A stretch of 21,209 nt of DNA from Agrocybe praecox (GCA_964017145.1 CAXHKQ010000196.1:1-21209); one strand, 5' to 3'. Shown: positions 1 through 9,003, counted from the first letter of the stretch. Numbers and translations are program-made. The notes: generated by a model from the letters alone, not told the origin.

Positions 1-1031
1 CACCCGCTCGATGCGTCAGCGGCTGCCCCTCGTCCATTTCCACCACATCCGCCGGCACCACTTGAAACACCGAATCACTACTGGCGTCCAGCTGCACTTT
101 CCTATGCAGCTGCAGCTGCTGCTGTTGCAACCGCAGCGCCTCGGCGGCCTCCGGTCCGAGTGTGCGCGCTATGCGCTCCTCCATCGTGCGCACTTTCGGC
201 GGCGCCCCGAACACAGTCGCCACGCCGCCTCGCTGTGCGTTGTCGCTGGCCGAACTCGTTGCTGCTGGTCGCCGACAGCGTTGGCGAACCGGTACTCCGA
301 ATATGGGCGCCATTGCCGCCGGCTCCGCCACCGGTGGCCATCAGCAGCGTCGTCGTCGGCTTCAGCGCCACCTCGGCGGCGGCTGCGTTGCCGCCCAGCT
401 GCAGCGACGAGCCGGACATTGTTGAGCCGATCGAATCGGCGGTCACGCTGCCGCCACAGCCGTTGCCAGCGGCGCCCATCGCCAGCGGCGGCGCGGCCTC
501 GCACTCGGCCGACATTCGCGTCAGCTCGTCCTCGTCGCTGCACACGTGCATCGCGTCCAGGTAGGCGCGAATACGCCGGACCATCTGCGCCTCCTCGAAC
601 ATGCGCTTCGGATTCAGCACCGCCGACGATTTCTTGCGCAGGCGCACCGGAAAGACGCCAGCGCCGGAGCCACCACTGGCCTGCACTGGCGACAGCATCA
701 GCTGGCTGAGCAGCGGCTCGGAGGCAATGGCCTCCGCGTGCGTGGCGGCCGGTGGCAGATGCTGCTGCTGCTGCGGCTGCGACGCGTCCGCTTCGATGGG
801 CGCGCACATGCGACGCAGAGCGCGTACTTCGCGACCCATCATGCGCATCTTCTCGAAGTTCACCATGCCGTCCGCGCAGCGCGAATCGTTGCCCAGATGG
901 ATGAAGGTGAGGTCCTTCTTGACGACCGGATAGAACGGTATGACGGCCAGACCGCGTCGCTGGCCGTCGTGCGTGGCGGCGGCCAGCAGGCTGCGATACT
1001 TGCTCATGTTGCGCGTGGGGTCCATTAGTTC
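1..1031 (-). CDS. Gef26: Rap guanine nucleotide exchange factor (PDZ-GEF), C-terminal exon, partial
   Basis: This exon encodes the end of the RasGEF (CDC25) catalytic domain and the disordered C-terminal tail of a PDZ-GEF that loads GTP onto Rap1 at the membrane and adherens junctions. It opens after a ctgcag acceptor (AG at 1033-1032) with ELMDPTRNMSKYR, the typical end of the catalytic helical hairpin region, then PVVKKDLTFIHLGN and a GMVNFEKMRMM block. The segment SSAVLNPKRMFEEAQMVRR matches the RAPGEF2/6-type helix that follows the GEF domain. A Gln-rich stretch and a Gly/Ser/Ala-rich linker follow. The initial frame (codon starts counting down from 1031) reaches a TAG at 104-102. The next frame carries an obviously coding stretch from about 290 to the edge (GAPPKVRTMEERIARTLG, later VPADVVEMDEGQPLTHR). 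A single-base indel near 250-290 is therefore likely. The exon or gene continues past base 1. Confidence 0.88.
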
Positions 1032-1809
1032 CTGCAGAGATATGAGAGAGATATTTGAAATCGATTCACTCGCAGAATATTTATTTCGAAAGACAAAACA
1101 TGTCTCGGATATTTGTCCAGCTACCAAAGCTGGAGAGAATGAACTGTGTACCAATAAAAACAGGCTAATTATTATTAACAAAAATTCAGTTGTGTTTTTC
1201 TTCGTTGAGAGCAACATCTATCTTTGTCGGCAGGTGCAGTACGAGTACGAGCATGAACTTGTGTACTTCTGAATAACTCCTTTGAGTATGCACTTCATTC
1301 TCGCATGTGTACTCTACTGAAAATAAAACAAGCTTTTCATATTCACTCGATTTATTGAGTTCTTGTTCGCAGTAATTTGTTATTTCGAAAATATGTAATT
1401 ACTGATTGATAACTTAATAACCACTCTAGTTATCAAGCCCGGAACTCCGAGTCCTTGGTAAGAGAAAAAGGGCTTAATTATAGTGGAAATAACGAGTCTT
1501 GAAACAAAGAAAATATGGGAAATGTGCCCAGTCCATTAAGGAGTAACATTCGACCAATTCCGATAAAATTGGATTGTGAAATATCGATATATTAGGATTT
1601 AGAAAAGTAAGGCTCGACCGGTCGATTTGTTTGACATGATACCCAAGCCACTTCCATATTTAACATCCTGGCATATTCCTCTTGAAGATGAAAACTGCCA
1701 AACTATTTTTAGAGATCGTTATAGGGGAATGTCAAAAGTTTATTATTTGTTTCTGCATGATTTTCAGCACCTGTGGACTGAATGAATTTTGCATGGAGAT
1801 ACACGATAA

Positions 1810-3006
1810 TCTATCTATTATATATAAAAATGAATGGTCTATGTATGTAGTAGCATCACGCCCAAACGGTTCATCCGATTGTCGTGAAACAACCTGCGTT
1901 ATGTTTGTGTTGTTCTAAGCTGTGTTCGTACATGTTAAAATTCCGGAAAATGCCTGTAGATGGCGTTATCGTCGGAATATTTGTTATGCGTATAACTTTG
2001 GAACGGAACCTTCAATCGGGGTGCAATGAAATGTGTTGTGTGGGTGCTGACCCAAAGTATGTCCATGCATAACTACAGGTGATTCCGATAGAGGGCGCTT
2101 TCTATATAAATGATAATATTTGGGATATGTCGTTTTCGCATCATTGCACGACGTTCAGCGAACCATATGTAATGCAAATTGGCACATACGTGGTCCATAA
2201 GTCAACTATGATTTGTATGCTATTGTTAACCCATTAGCGCCAGCGAGTTCTTGAGCGCATAAAAAAATTGTATGTTTCCGGTCAATTTTGAAGTAGTTTT
2301 GGGTATCGAAGCCGCTCAAATTTTGTTCAGTATAGATAGTACAAGTTAACCCATTAGCGACATAAAAAATATACAAAAATAGTTATTGTTTTTGTCGAAA
2401 TATTTGTAATGCGCATAACTTTTCAAAGGATTTTCCGATTATTGTGAAATGAAGTCTGTTGTGTGGGTGTTGACCCAAAATATGTTCATGCACAATTTTA
2501 GGTAGCTCGCTGGGCTGGCTATTCTATATAAATTATAATCTTTGTGATATGTAGTTTTCGCATCATTGCGCGACGTCCAGGAAACCAAATGTAATGGAAA
2601 TTTGCACTTCACTTTGAACTTCGTCGGACCAACTATGATTCGTATGCTATTGTTAACCCATTAGCGCCATCGAAATTTTTGAACGCACCAACCTAGAGGG
2701 TGTTTTGGGCGATCGTAGAGTATTTAGAGGGCATCGATTTTCCAGAATGTTTCTTAGGATCAACTTAACTCATTAACGACAGCAAGTTTTCACAACCAAT
2801 TATTCTGGTTTTCGTAGAATACGTTTCATGGGCAACGTGATCGGGGATTTCGATATAAACAACCGTAAAATGTGTTTATAATAGTAGTCTTTATTCACCC
2901 GCCTCGACTGCGCTGGCGGTGAGGCCGCTATGGTTTGTAAAGAGATACACAAAGTGCGCGAAGCGCACCTTGCCCGCCCGCAGGGCGCTGGCGGCGAAGC
3001 CGCTAG
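1810..3006 (+). mobile_element. Non-autonomous Helitron, about 1.2 kb
   Basis: The 5' end TCTATCTATTATATATAAA followed by an ATGAATGG box and an ACGGTTCATCCGATTGTCGT block is the typical insect Helitron 5' terminus. The 3' end is CTAG at 3003-3006, directly preceded by a GC hairpin (GGCGGC-GAA-GCCGCT). A second hairpin, GTGCGC-GAA-GCGCAC, lies near 2955. The element is flanked by A on the left (1809) and T on the right (3007), the expected AT insertion target with no duplication. It has no Rep/helicase coding capacity, so it must depend on an autonomous partner. The interior carries a diverged direct duplication (1977-2240 versus 2399-2667). The motif TTAACCCATTAGCG is repeated at about 2226, 2346 and 2653, with a variant at about 2767. 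Confidence 0.82.
1977..2667 (+). repeat. Internal direct duplication within the Helitron (period about 425 bp)
   Basis: Two blocks of about 265 bp share the same order of landmarks. These are a TATTTGTWATGCG start, GTTGTGTGGGTG with TGACCCAAA, TTCTATATAAAT, TTTTCGCATCATTGC, an AACCAWATGTAATG box, and a closing TATTGTTAACCCATTAGCG. Copy 1 spans roughly 1977-2240 and copy 2 roughly 2399-2667. The blocks are clearly diverged, so the duplication is old. Confidence 0.75.
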
Positions 3007-3308
3007 TAATATTTAAATTGAAGAATTATTCGTGTTTGACAGGGGAATATTCTTGTTTACGAATATTATATGTATAGTGCTAGTGCGCATATGCATCGTA
3101 ATTTTTCAATATCCGTTAATATTCTCGCACAATCGTGGGATTATCTCCATTCAAAACGCATTAGTCCACCGGTGGACTAGCTGATCGCACAAATGTTAAT
3201 TCGAAACGTGACACATGACTCATTCTTATGGTTTCGAATGTTATGTAGGACGAAAAATAAAAATAATGTTTTGTTTCCTGTTAACTTCCGGGGCCTGTTC
3301 ATTATTAC

Positions 3309-3640
3309 CTGCAAATCGTCCAACCACCGCTGATACTTGGCCGGCAACTTCTCCCACGTCTGCCGCAGACGCGTCACCGACGCATGGCCCAGACCCGACA
3401 CCAATGCGAACGTCGAATTGAAATTCCGCAGCTCCTTGCACTGACGCGCCACCTTGATGAAATGCTTCACCGTTCGCATACGTCGCACCAGTTGCGTTTC
3501 AGCGCACACCGCCGTTATCACCCAGAACATCTCGCGGTTCACCAGTTCGGCGAAGCGCGTCAGGACACCCGCTTCCTCCTCCTCGCGTCCTTTCGAAGTC
3601 GATGCACCGGCACCGTCGATCGCGACGTCCTCGCCATCGC
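3309..3640 (-). CDS. Gef26: Rap guanine nucleotide exchange factor, RasGEF catalytic-core exon
   Basis: This internal exon of 332 bp is bounded by acceptor ctcaag (AG at 3642-3641) and donor CAG|GTAATA (intron starts at 3308). It completes a split glycine codon from the previous exon and ends on a codon boundary. It encodes the core of the CDC25-homology domain that opens the nucleotide pocket of Rap1. Family motifs are ELVNREMFWVITAVC, RRMRTVKHFIKVARQC, NFNSTFALVSGLGHA and TRLRQTWEKLPAKYQ, the last being the catalytic hairpin region. The N-terminal part of the exon is unusual. It contributes GDGEDVAIDGAGAS and a run of glutamates (REEEEAG) where vertebrate relatives have a short basic linker. 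The assignment rests on colinearity with neighbouring exons and on recalled family sequence, not on a search. Confidence 0.93.
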
Positions 3641-4241
3641 CTTGAGATGAATGGATCGCGACTAAGTTGGTTATTCAGATGAACGGAAACAATCGGGTTG
3701 ATCTAGTATTACGATATTCCTATGGTTTTTCTTGCTTTAGAAGTATAAATGGACAACCATAAATCTTCTAGCTGCGATATGAATTGTTGCATTCATCACC
3801 AGAAAAATTCAGTGATATCGAATATTCTAACCTTTGAAATGAAGCAGAGAAATATGAGGATAGATATTTAGATGGCAAAAAGCAATAACAATCCCTTTTA
3901 TAGACACTTACAAATAGATTCCAGGTTGCTTTTTCGTGTGCTTTACCGTTATGAAGCGTTTGAATAGCGTCGTTGGACGTCGCCACCTTGTAATCAGATT
4001 CATACAAATTCGAGAACAAAATTCAACCCGATCCTGGAGAGATGTATCGAAGAAATAGTATGAAACGCGATGTAGTTCATCAACTGTTAAGTGTGTCACA
4101 TGGACACTGGCGCCTCGATGAATATGAATGTGAAAAATCATCTTGAATTTCTGAGTCCACGAGATAAAGCTTCGATGAATTTGGAAAACCAACGGACAAT
4201 CAATCAATTCACTAACAGAAAAGTCAACTCCCTACCCTCAC
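3641..4241 (-). other. Intron of the Rap-GEF gene, 601 bp
   Basis: Canonical GTGAGG donor and ctcaag acceptor. It is AT-rich. No transposon, RNA gene or additional exon was recognised in it. Confidence 0.85.
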
Positions 4242-4584
4242 CTTCACCTCCGCCTGCCAGCAGCACATCGCTGACGAACTCGCTCGGCTCGATGCTGCGG
4301 AACACGCGATAGTCGCGGCGCGTCAGCTGCACGGCCAGCTGGGTGGCGTTCAGCTGCAGCAGCTGCACCGTTGCCTCGCGCACGATCTCCGGCACCAGGT
4401 CGTCCGGGACCAGCTGCTCGGCCAGCGCCGAGTTCGTCTTCAGATAGTAGCGCGCCGCCAGCGCCAGCCGATCGGCCAGATTGGTCAGCTGCTCGGGCAG
4501 CCGGCGGTTCTTGATCAGGCCTCCGGCGCCGACGGACACCTCGCACAGCGAGTACAGGGCGCTCGAGTCGTGACAGCCGAACTC
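4242..4584 (-). CDS. Gef26: Rap guanine nucleotide exchange factor, RA-domain end and start of GEF domain
   Basis: This internal exon of 343 bp begins after a pyrimidine-rich acceptor ending cctgcag (AG at 4586-4585) and ends at AAG|GTGAGG (intron from 4241). Entry phase is 0 and exit phase is 1. It starts EFGCHDSSALYSLCEVSV, which joins exactly to the LALQ that ends the exon at 8537-8929 and reconstitutes the C-terminal half of the Ras-association domain, which binds Rap-GTP. RRLPEQLTNLADRLALAARY and the connector follow, then TQLAVQLTRRDYRVFRSIEP, the classic first helices of a RasGEF catalytic domain. This order (RA then RasGEF) is that of PDZ-GEF/RAPGEF2/6 and not of SOS or RasGRP. An open frame extending past the acceptor to 4638 is only intron read-through. 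Confidence 0.93.
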
Positions 4585-4786
4585 CTGCAGGTAGGGATAT
4601 TGATAGCCGTAAAAGATATGTAACAGGTAGGCCGGCATTCAGTGTCAATTGGTTGTGGGAGCCATCTCTTTGATAGCAATATGATGTTAGCAAAAACATT
4701 CTGGCTTAGGAGTTCATTTGCACATAATTTAGTGCACCAAATGACCTAAATCTTTTTGAATCAGAAAGAGCTATTTTTCTTTAATA

Positions 4787-5032
4787 GCTCTGCGAAGTTT
4801 GACCTCTCTGGTCAAAGTAGTATTCGGATGCCTGGCCTTTGAACAAGATAACGTCCAAATATGAAGCAGCAATATAAAGTTACCAAAACTGGTTTTTCGT
4901 TGACATTGTACACAAATCATAACAAACAAATTAATGTCGAAGGTTTTTTTATTTGTAGATTTCGAGTATCTCTTGTTCAAAGGCCAGGCATCCGAATATT
5001 ACGTAGACCAGACATGTAAAATTTCGCAGAGC
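4787..5032. mobile_element. MITE with 62-bp terminal inverted repeats
   Basis: A left arm at 4787-4848 begins GCTCTGCGAA and ends TTTGAACAAGA. It is the reverse complement of a right arm at 4971-5032, with about 55 of 62 positions matching by eye. The two arms share TATTCGGATGCCTGGCC exactly. Both ends abut TA (4785-4786 and 5033-5034), which fits a TA target duplication as made by IS630/Tc1/mariner elements. The 122-bp core has no coding capacity. The superfamily is inferred only from the TA flanks. Confidence 0.8.
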
Positions 5033-5072
5033 TATAAACACTAGATAATAATAAAGAATAAGATGTACACCC

Positions 5073-5094
5073 TGCGTCACTACTGGTGTTACAT
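5073..5094 (+). repeat. Left arm of a distant perfect inverted repeat (putative transposon end)
   Basis: These 22 bases (starting TGCGTCACTACTGG) are the exact reverse complement of 8217-8238. With a mariner-like coding fossil just inside, the pair is best read as the ends of a decayed mariner-type element. Confidence 0.7.
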
Positions 5095-5349
5095 AGTTTT
5101 CATAGGCTGTATTTTCCAAACCGTCATAGATAGCAGGGTGAAATTTTGTCAGCGCCTAGAACATTGGGTGTATCGTAAGAATCCAGAAGCGTTTTTCATC
5201 ATGTTGAATAGGAGCCTAGTATTTCACGATTGACTACAAACGTGTTCGAATAATAAATTTTCACTGCGATGGAAAATCGCAGTCTCATATTGTACGGACC
5301 CTGAAGACTGAGAACGTGATCCACATATTGGTCTATCGCAAAATATATC

Positions 5350-6010
5350 TTCACAACAAGACTGGCAGCGTTGGAATTTGCTGAAATAATGGTCAATAAG
5401 CTGTCGCAAAGGGGCCGGAATGGTCCGAAAAGTGAAGATTAAAATAAAAAAAATGCACGGCAGATTGCACTAATAATTGCATAAGGGCTCTGAATTTTGG
5501 ATGCCAGAGCTTGGCGAATACTCAAAATGAAGCTTGAATTGAAGCCGAATAAAATCCATGAAGTTCATGTCCTCACGGCAAAGCAGGATACGTCAGTGGT
5601 GCATTTATAAGATAAATCATCTTGTACGAACAACTTTGGAAGGTTGAATCAGTGATAGAAAAACAAAATGATCGAATTTCGTTAGAGTGAAGGTTCTACT
5701 ATAATATGAGTTTGAGAAAGGCCACCAAATCTACGAAGCCTGTCTCTGTGATGGTATGGACCTCCGTGTCGGCATAAAATCGCTCACCATTGGTGTTTCT
5801 GGAGCCTGGGGCAAAGGTTAATGACACGAAGTGCCGATATCGAGCGATATAAGTTGTACTCAAGGCATTGACACAAAATAAGTTAAAGTCCGTATCGTTT
5901 ACGTTCATGTCATGTGACTATACACCGTCGCATAAAGCTAATTATAATAAAGATTGATTGATGTAGAAGCGATGGATTTTTCCATTTTGGATATGTTGGA
6001 TATACCAGTC
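5350..6010 (+). pseudogene. Decayed mariner/maT-like transposase
   Basis: No long frame survives, but several mariner-family blocks occur in order on the plus strand in different frames. These are KLELKPNKIHEVHVLTAK at about 5528-5580 (the end of the helix-turn-helix DNA-binding region), SVMVWTSVSA at about 5743-5772 followed by a stop and NRSPLVFLEPGAKVND (catalytic-core strand region), and DYTPSHKA near 5915-5940, the counterpart of the conserved QDGAPSHKA block holding the second catalytic aspartate. Stops and frameshifts between every block show it has long been dead. Its position between inverted repeats supports a mariner origin. The exact subfamily (maT, DD37D or DD37E) cannot be decided because the third catalytic residue was not found. 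Confidence 0.72.
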
Positions 6011-6490
6011 AACGCCTGAAGACACGAAAGTGAGGACCCTTTTTAAGCAGCCCTTCAGCGTGAATAGTCCAAGTTTCCGCAAGATTATAAACGGTCAGCG
6101 AGCAACTCGATTTCTATCATACTAGGTAGCATAACTAAGGCCAAGGGCATTCAAATCGAAAAGTTTTGATGTATCCTTCAACCATAGACATTCTTTGTTA
6201 TCTTACTCTATAAAACACAAACTCCTGGAACTTTGAAATAGATAACTGCAAAAACCGACAGGCGAATCACATGAGTGTTTTCGCACACGTGTGCGCTCAT
6301 CCTTTGAGAAGGCTTTAGTTTTGGTCGATACATTGCACCGTTGTCGAATTATGTACATCGAAAGCACGGAAAACACGAATTTACCTCACACGGATACATA
6401 CATACAAAGAATGCGCAATGCACGAACCAACAGGCATTTTGATGCGACTGGACTGCAACAAATAACCATATCAACCCATGATAATCAACC

Positions 6491-6590
6491 ACTCACACAC
6501 ATCAACACACACACACACACATACATACACACACATACACACAGACTCACAGACACACAGACACACAGACACACACACAGAGACACACAC
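6491..6590. repeat. (CA)n-type microsatellite, imperfect
   Basis: About 100 bp of CA dinucleotides interrupted by TA, GA and AGA, for example runs of ACACACAC and CAGACACA. It can be read as an open frame of His/Thr, but that frame is low complexity and not a gene. Confidence 0.93.
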
Positions 6591-6742
6591 TTATAACCAT
6601 TCTAAGCAACCATACTAGCAATTGTCGAAAACTGGCTGGTCCGATTTTCATGATAATTTACATGTTTGTTTTCAACAGTTGAGCGAAGAAAAACTAGGAA
6701 AAGTTCACGACAAAGGAAAATATCAGGAAAATGCATCCTAAT

Positions 6743-6783
6743 CTGTGTGTGAGTGGGTGTGTGTGTATGTGTGTGGGGGTGGG
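6743..6783. repeat. (GT)n-type microsatellite
   Basis: About 41 bp of GT/GA/GGGT dinucleotide-like sequence on the plus strand. It is opposite in polarity to the CA tract 150 bp to the left. Confidence 0.88.
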
Positions 6784-7665
6784 TTTACGCACGAATTTCG
6801 TCGCCTAATTCCGAATCGGATTACCAGGCACGCAGGAAAATGCGGACGCCTGTCGATGATTGGATGTAATGCATATCATAACATACACTAAAATCGGGAA
6901 TAAATGCACACTGGGATTATTTGTTTAGGTTGAAACGCACAAAAATTGATGTTGATGAAAGGCTGAACCGGTCTTCAATTTTTTTCCAAATGGAAAATGT
7001 TAACACTTTAAGATATTTTGGGCTTTTAACATGCTACACCCAAGACAATTTTATGCCATTGCAAGTTTTTTTATCCAAAGCTGCGGAATGTAGACAATTC
7101 ACTTTGTGGTGTTAATACGCTTCGTCCCATGTCAATTTCTTAATATATGTATATCTTTACGGTGCTGTCAAACGTAAACACTTAAATAACTGTGAAACGT
7201 GAGTTCTTGAAGATAGTAAGAAATTATACCAATCTCAGCATTAATACCACTTTTCGAGTGATAGACAGGGAACTGAATAAGTCAACTTCTTAACGACAGC
7301 GAGTGCACGAAAAGAAGGAGAATATGAATATGAAGTCAAAAGAAACCAGTGAAAGTAACAACAAACAAGAATATTTCAAGTGATTGTAGAAAATGTGTTG
7401 GAATCGATATGCTTTACGGTTTTTGGAATTGGCAATATTTTCGCACGAGTGCTGAACATAATACATATGTCGGATGATCAAAGCGAATTTTCTTTCTTTT
7501 TTTTGTAAGGGTGGATAAAAAAGAACCGGGCTGGGCCAGCTATACATAATGAAAACTTGAAACTTCAACCATAACAATTTTCATTATTTTCCGATATCTT
7601 ACATCACGCTAAATCTATCGAACGGATTGTTATGAGACTGACAATACTAATTCATTTCCAGCGGT

Positions 7666-7866
7666 TCATCTGATTGACGTGAATCAACCTGCGATAAGTT
7701 CGTGTTAACCTGAGCCGTTTTCATACGTATTAAAATTACGTCGATATATTTAGAATGCGCATAACTTTTGAATGCGTCTTTCAATTGGGTTGCAAAAGAG
7801 GTTTTTATTCTCCCGCGAGAGATATTACAGTGCCCGCCCGCAGTTCGCTGGCGGCGAAGCCGCTAG
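7666..7866 (+). mobile_element. Short internally deleted Helitron derivative
   Basis: The right end, GCTGGCGGCGAAGCCGCTAG, with CTAG at 7863-7866 and a following T, is nearly identical to the 3' terminus of the Helitron at 1810-3006. Upstream, CGGTTCATCTGATTG, ATCAACCTGCG and GCGCATAACTTT match that element's 5' interior (about 1868-2030). This copy therefore lacks the roughly 950 bp between the 5' interior and the 3' end. The actual 5' TC end is not clear. Some similarity may continue left of 7666. Confidence 0.7.
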
Positions 7867-8216
7867 TTTTTTATAAATTTACAATAACTGATCAATCGGA
7901 TGCCACTCTAATTACGCTACGGCCGAATACACACACACAAATACAATCATCAATCGATCATAGTCGGCTGCACTTCGGGTGCACTTCGAGGAATGTTCTA
8001 GATAACACTTCGATTGTGTGAACAGACGCGACTGGACGCATATCTTTCAAAGTCAATAAATGGACTACTAAATCTAACCGTGAACGCGAGTTGTCAATTT
8101 TCTGTGACTGTGATTTCCTCTGCGACGCGATTATTTCACAGTGAACAATTTATAACCCTCATTTGCGATTAAACAATAACAATTCCTAAAACTGTTGATA
8201 ATACGGCCATTCTACC

Positions 8217-8238
8217 ATGTAACACCAGTAGTGACGCA
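8217..8238 (-). repeat. Right arm of a distant perfect inverted repeat (putative transposon end)
   Basis: Exact reverse complement of 5073-5094, 3.1 kb away. The outer flank begins with TA, but the left outer flank does not show a clean matching TA, so no target duplication can be claimed. Confidence 0.7.
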
Positions 8239-8536
8239 TATAACGTGAACCTATTTCGAGAATGTTATATTTAGCAAGCACCACTACGTTCGAATATACA
8301 GACATTATTGCAAAAATTAAACATACAAGCATTGATTTTATGTTTTTTCATAAAATTAGAAGATATATACACATTTTATTTCTATTTTTATTGAGTATAC
8401 ACACTTCTCAGAGAAAATTATTCTTCACTAGTTACTGGTCTCATACAATAAAAGAAAATAAAACTGTGCACAAATCGTTTTTATTGAAACAAATTGCTTG
8501 TATGATTTGTTTATCAAAAAAGAGCGACAAGCCTAC

Positions 8537-8929
8537 CTGCAGGGCCAGCATCACAACCTCGTGCGCCGTCGTCTCGGGCCAGACGAGCAGGTACTTGCTG
8601 GTCTGGTCCGCGCGATAGATGCGCAGCACGTGCTCCGGCTGCACGTGTTCGTTGGTGGAATAGACCGTGCCAGCCGACAGCTGTTGGGCGAGCGGTGACA
8701 TGGTCAGTGACGCCGCAGTGCCGATGGCAGTCAGATCCGGATTGGACTGCGAGAGCTGCAGAGTGATGGCCGTCGTCGTCGTCGTCGTCGGCGTCGTCGT
8801 TGGCGGGATGGCCGCCGAGCCATGGTACGGCGAGCGTCCGACGCTGGGGGTTCGGGCGGTCGGCGATCCGCTTGGGGATTGACGGTGCAGCTGTGATTTT
8901 TGATTGCTGGCGATTTTCGATGCAGTAGC
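8537..8929 (-). CDS. Gef26: Rap guanine nucleotide exchange factor, linker and first half of RA domain
   Basis: This exon of 393 bp (131 codons, phase 0 at both ends) starts after acceptor ccatttctag (AG at 8931-8930). A perfect TACTAAT branch-point-like sequence lies at 8959-8953, about 25 bp upstream. It ends at CTGCAG|GTAGGC (intron from 8536). The first about 70 residues are a Ser/Pro/Thr-rich linker with a Thr tract (TTTPTTTTTT) encoded by a CGT/ACG triplet repeat at 8771-8803, then LQLSQSNPDLTAIG. The remainder, HVLRIYRADQTSKYLLVWPE and TTAHEVVMLALQ, is the start of the Ras-association ubiquitin fold. An in-frame ATG at 8701-8699 is internal, not the gene start. Upstream exons (PDZ, RasGEF-N, cNMP-binding-like) were not found in the window. 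Confidence 0.9.
8771..8803. repeat. CGT/ACG triplet repeat inside the RA exon
   Basis: Six, then three CGT units (ACG on the coding strand) separated by one CGG, encoding a threonine tract with one proline. Coding triplet repeats of this type are expected to be length-polymorphic. Confidence 0.9.
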
Positions 8930-9003
8930 CTAGAAATGGTTGGAGGAGACGTATTAGTACAGCAGCACGCATTTGGCTGGTCAAAATGTGGAGACAGAAC
9001 CTT
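8930..9003 (-). promoter_or_regulatory. Splice acceptor region left intact beside a retrotransposon
   Basis: The 72 bp between the copia end (9004) and the acceptor AG (8931-8930) hold a TACTAAT branch-point consensus at 8959-8953 and a pyrimidine-rich tract, cgtctcctccaaccatttc. All signals needed for recognition of the RA exon are retained. Confidence 0.7.

Larger units (their letters stand above)
1032..3308 (-). other. Intron of the Rap-GEF gene carrying a Helitron
   Basis: This is the intron between the catalytic-core exon and the C-terminal exon, about 2.3 kb, with canonical GT...AG ends. The stretch 1032-1809 is AT-rich. It shows no gene or recognisable element beyond a 12-bp palindrome tcgaccggtcga near 1614. 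The stretch 1810-3006 is the Helitron listed separately. The stretch 3007-3308 is plain AT-rich intron. Confidence 0.85.
4585..8536 (-). other. Intron of the Rap-GEF gene, about 4 kb, transposon-filled
   Basis: This intron splits the RA domain between LALQ and EFG, with donor GTAGGC and acceptor cctgcag. It contains the MITE at 4787-5032, the inverted-repeat pair 5073-5094 / 8217-8238 with the mariner fossil, CA/GT microsatellites near 6491-6590 and 6743-6783, and a short Helitron derivative ending at 7866. The stretches about 6100-6490, 6790-7660 and 7870-8216 hold only decayed sequence. Some of it (about 6600-6660 and 6960-6990) vaguely resembles Helitron 5' interiors. The last 298 bp, 8239-8536, are AT-rich with nothing recognised. 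Confidence 0.8.

Noticed and set aside
11..709. Long plus-strand open frame at the left edge and other overlapping plus-strand frames to about 1028
   Set aside because: They are antisense shadows of the GC-rich Rap-GEF exon. Arg/Ser-rich translations of this kind result from the opposite strand's codon bias.
1032..1217. Apparent N-terminal signal-peptide-like extension (MLLSTKKN...) of the minus-strand frame
   Set aside because: It lies upstream of a clear splice acceptor at 1033-1032, so it is intron read-through, not a secreted protein start.
4585..4699. Methionine starts at 4638 and 4699 on the minus strand
   Set aside because: The homologous protein enters at EFG (4584) directly after LALQ from the previous exon. 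These starts are in intron.
6491..6590. CRISPR-like or spaced repeat array
   Set aside because: The repeats are simple CA dinucleotides without unique spacers, and the genome is eukaryotic.
6291..6596. 101-codon plus-strand frame rich in His and Thr
   Set aside because: It translates the CA microsatellite and has no complex sequence outside it that suggests a gene.
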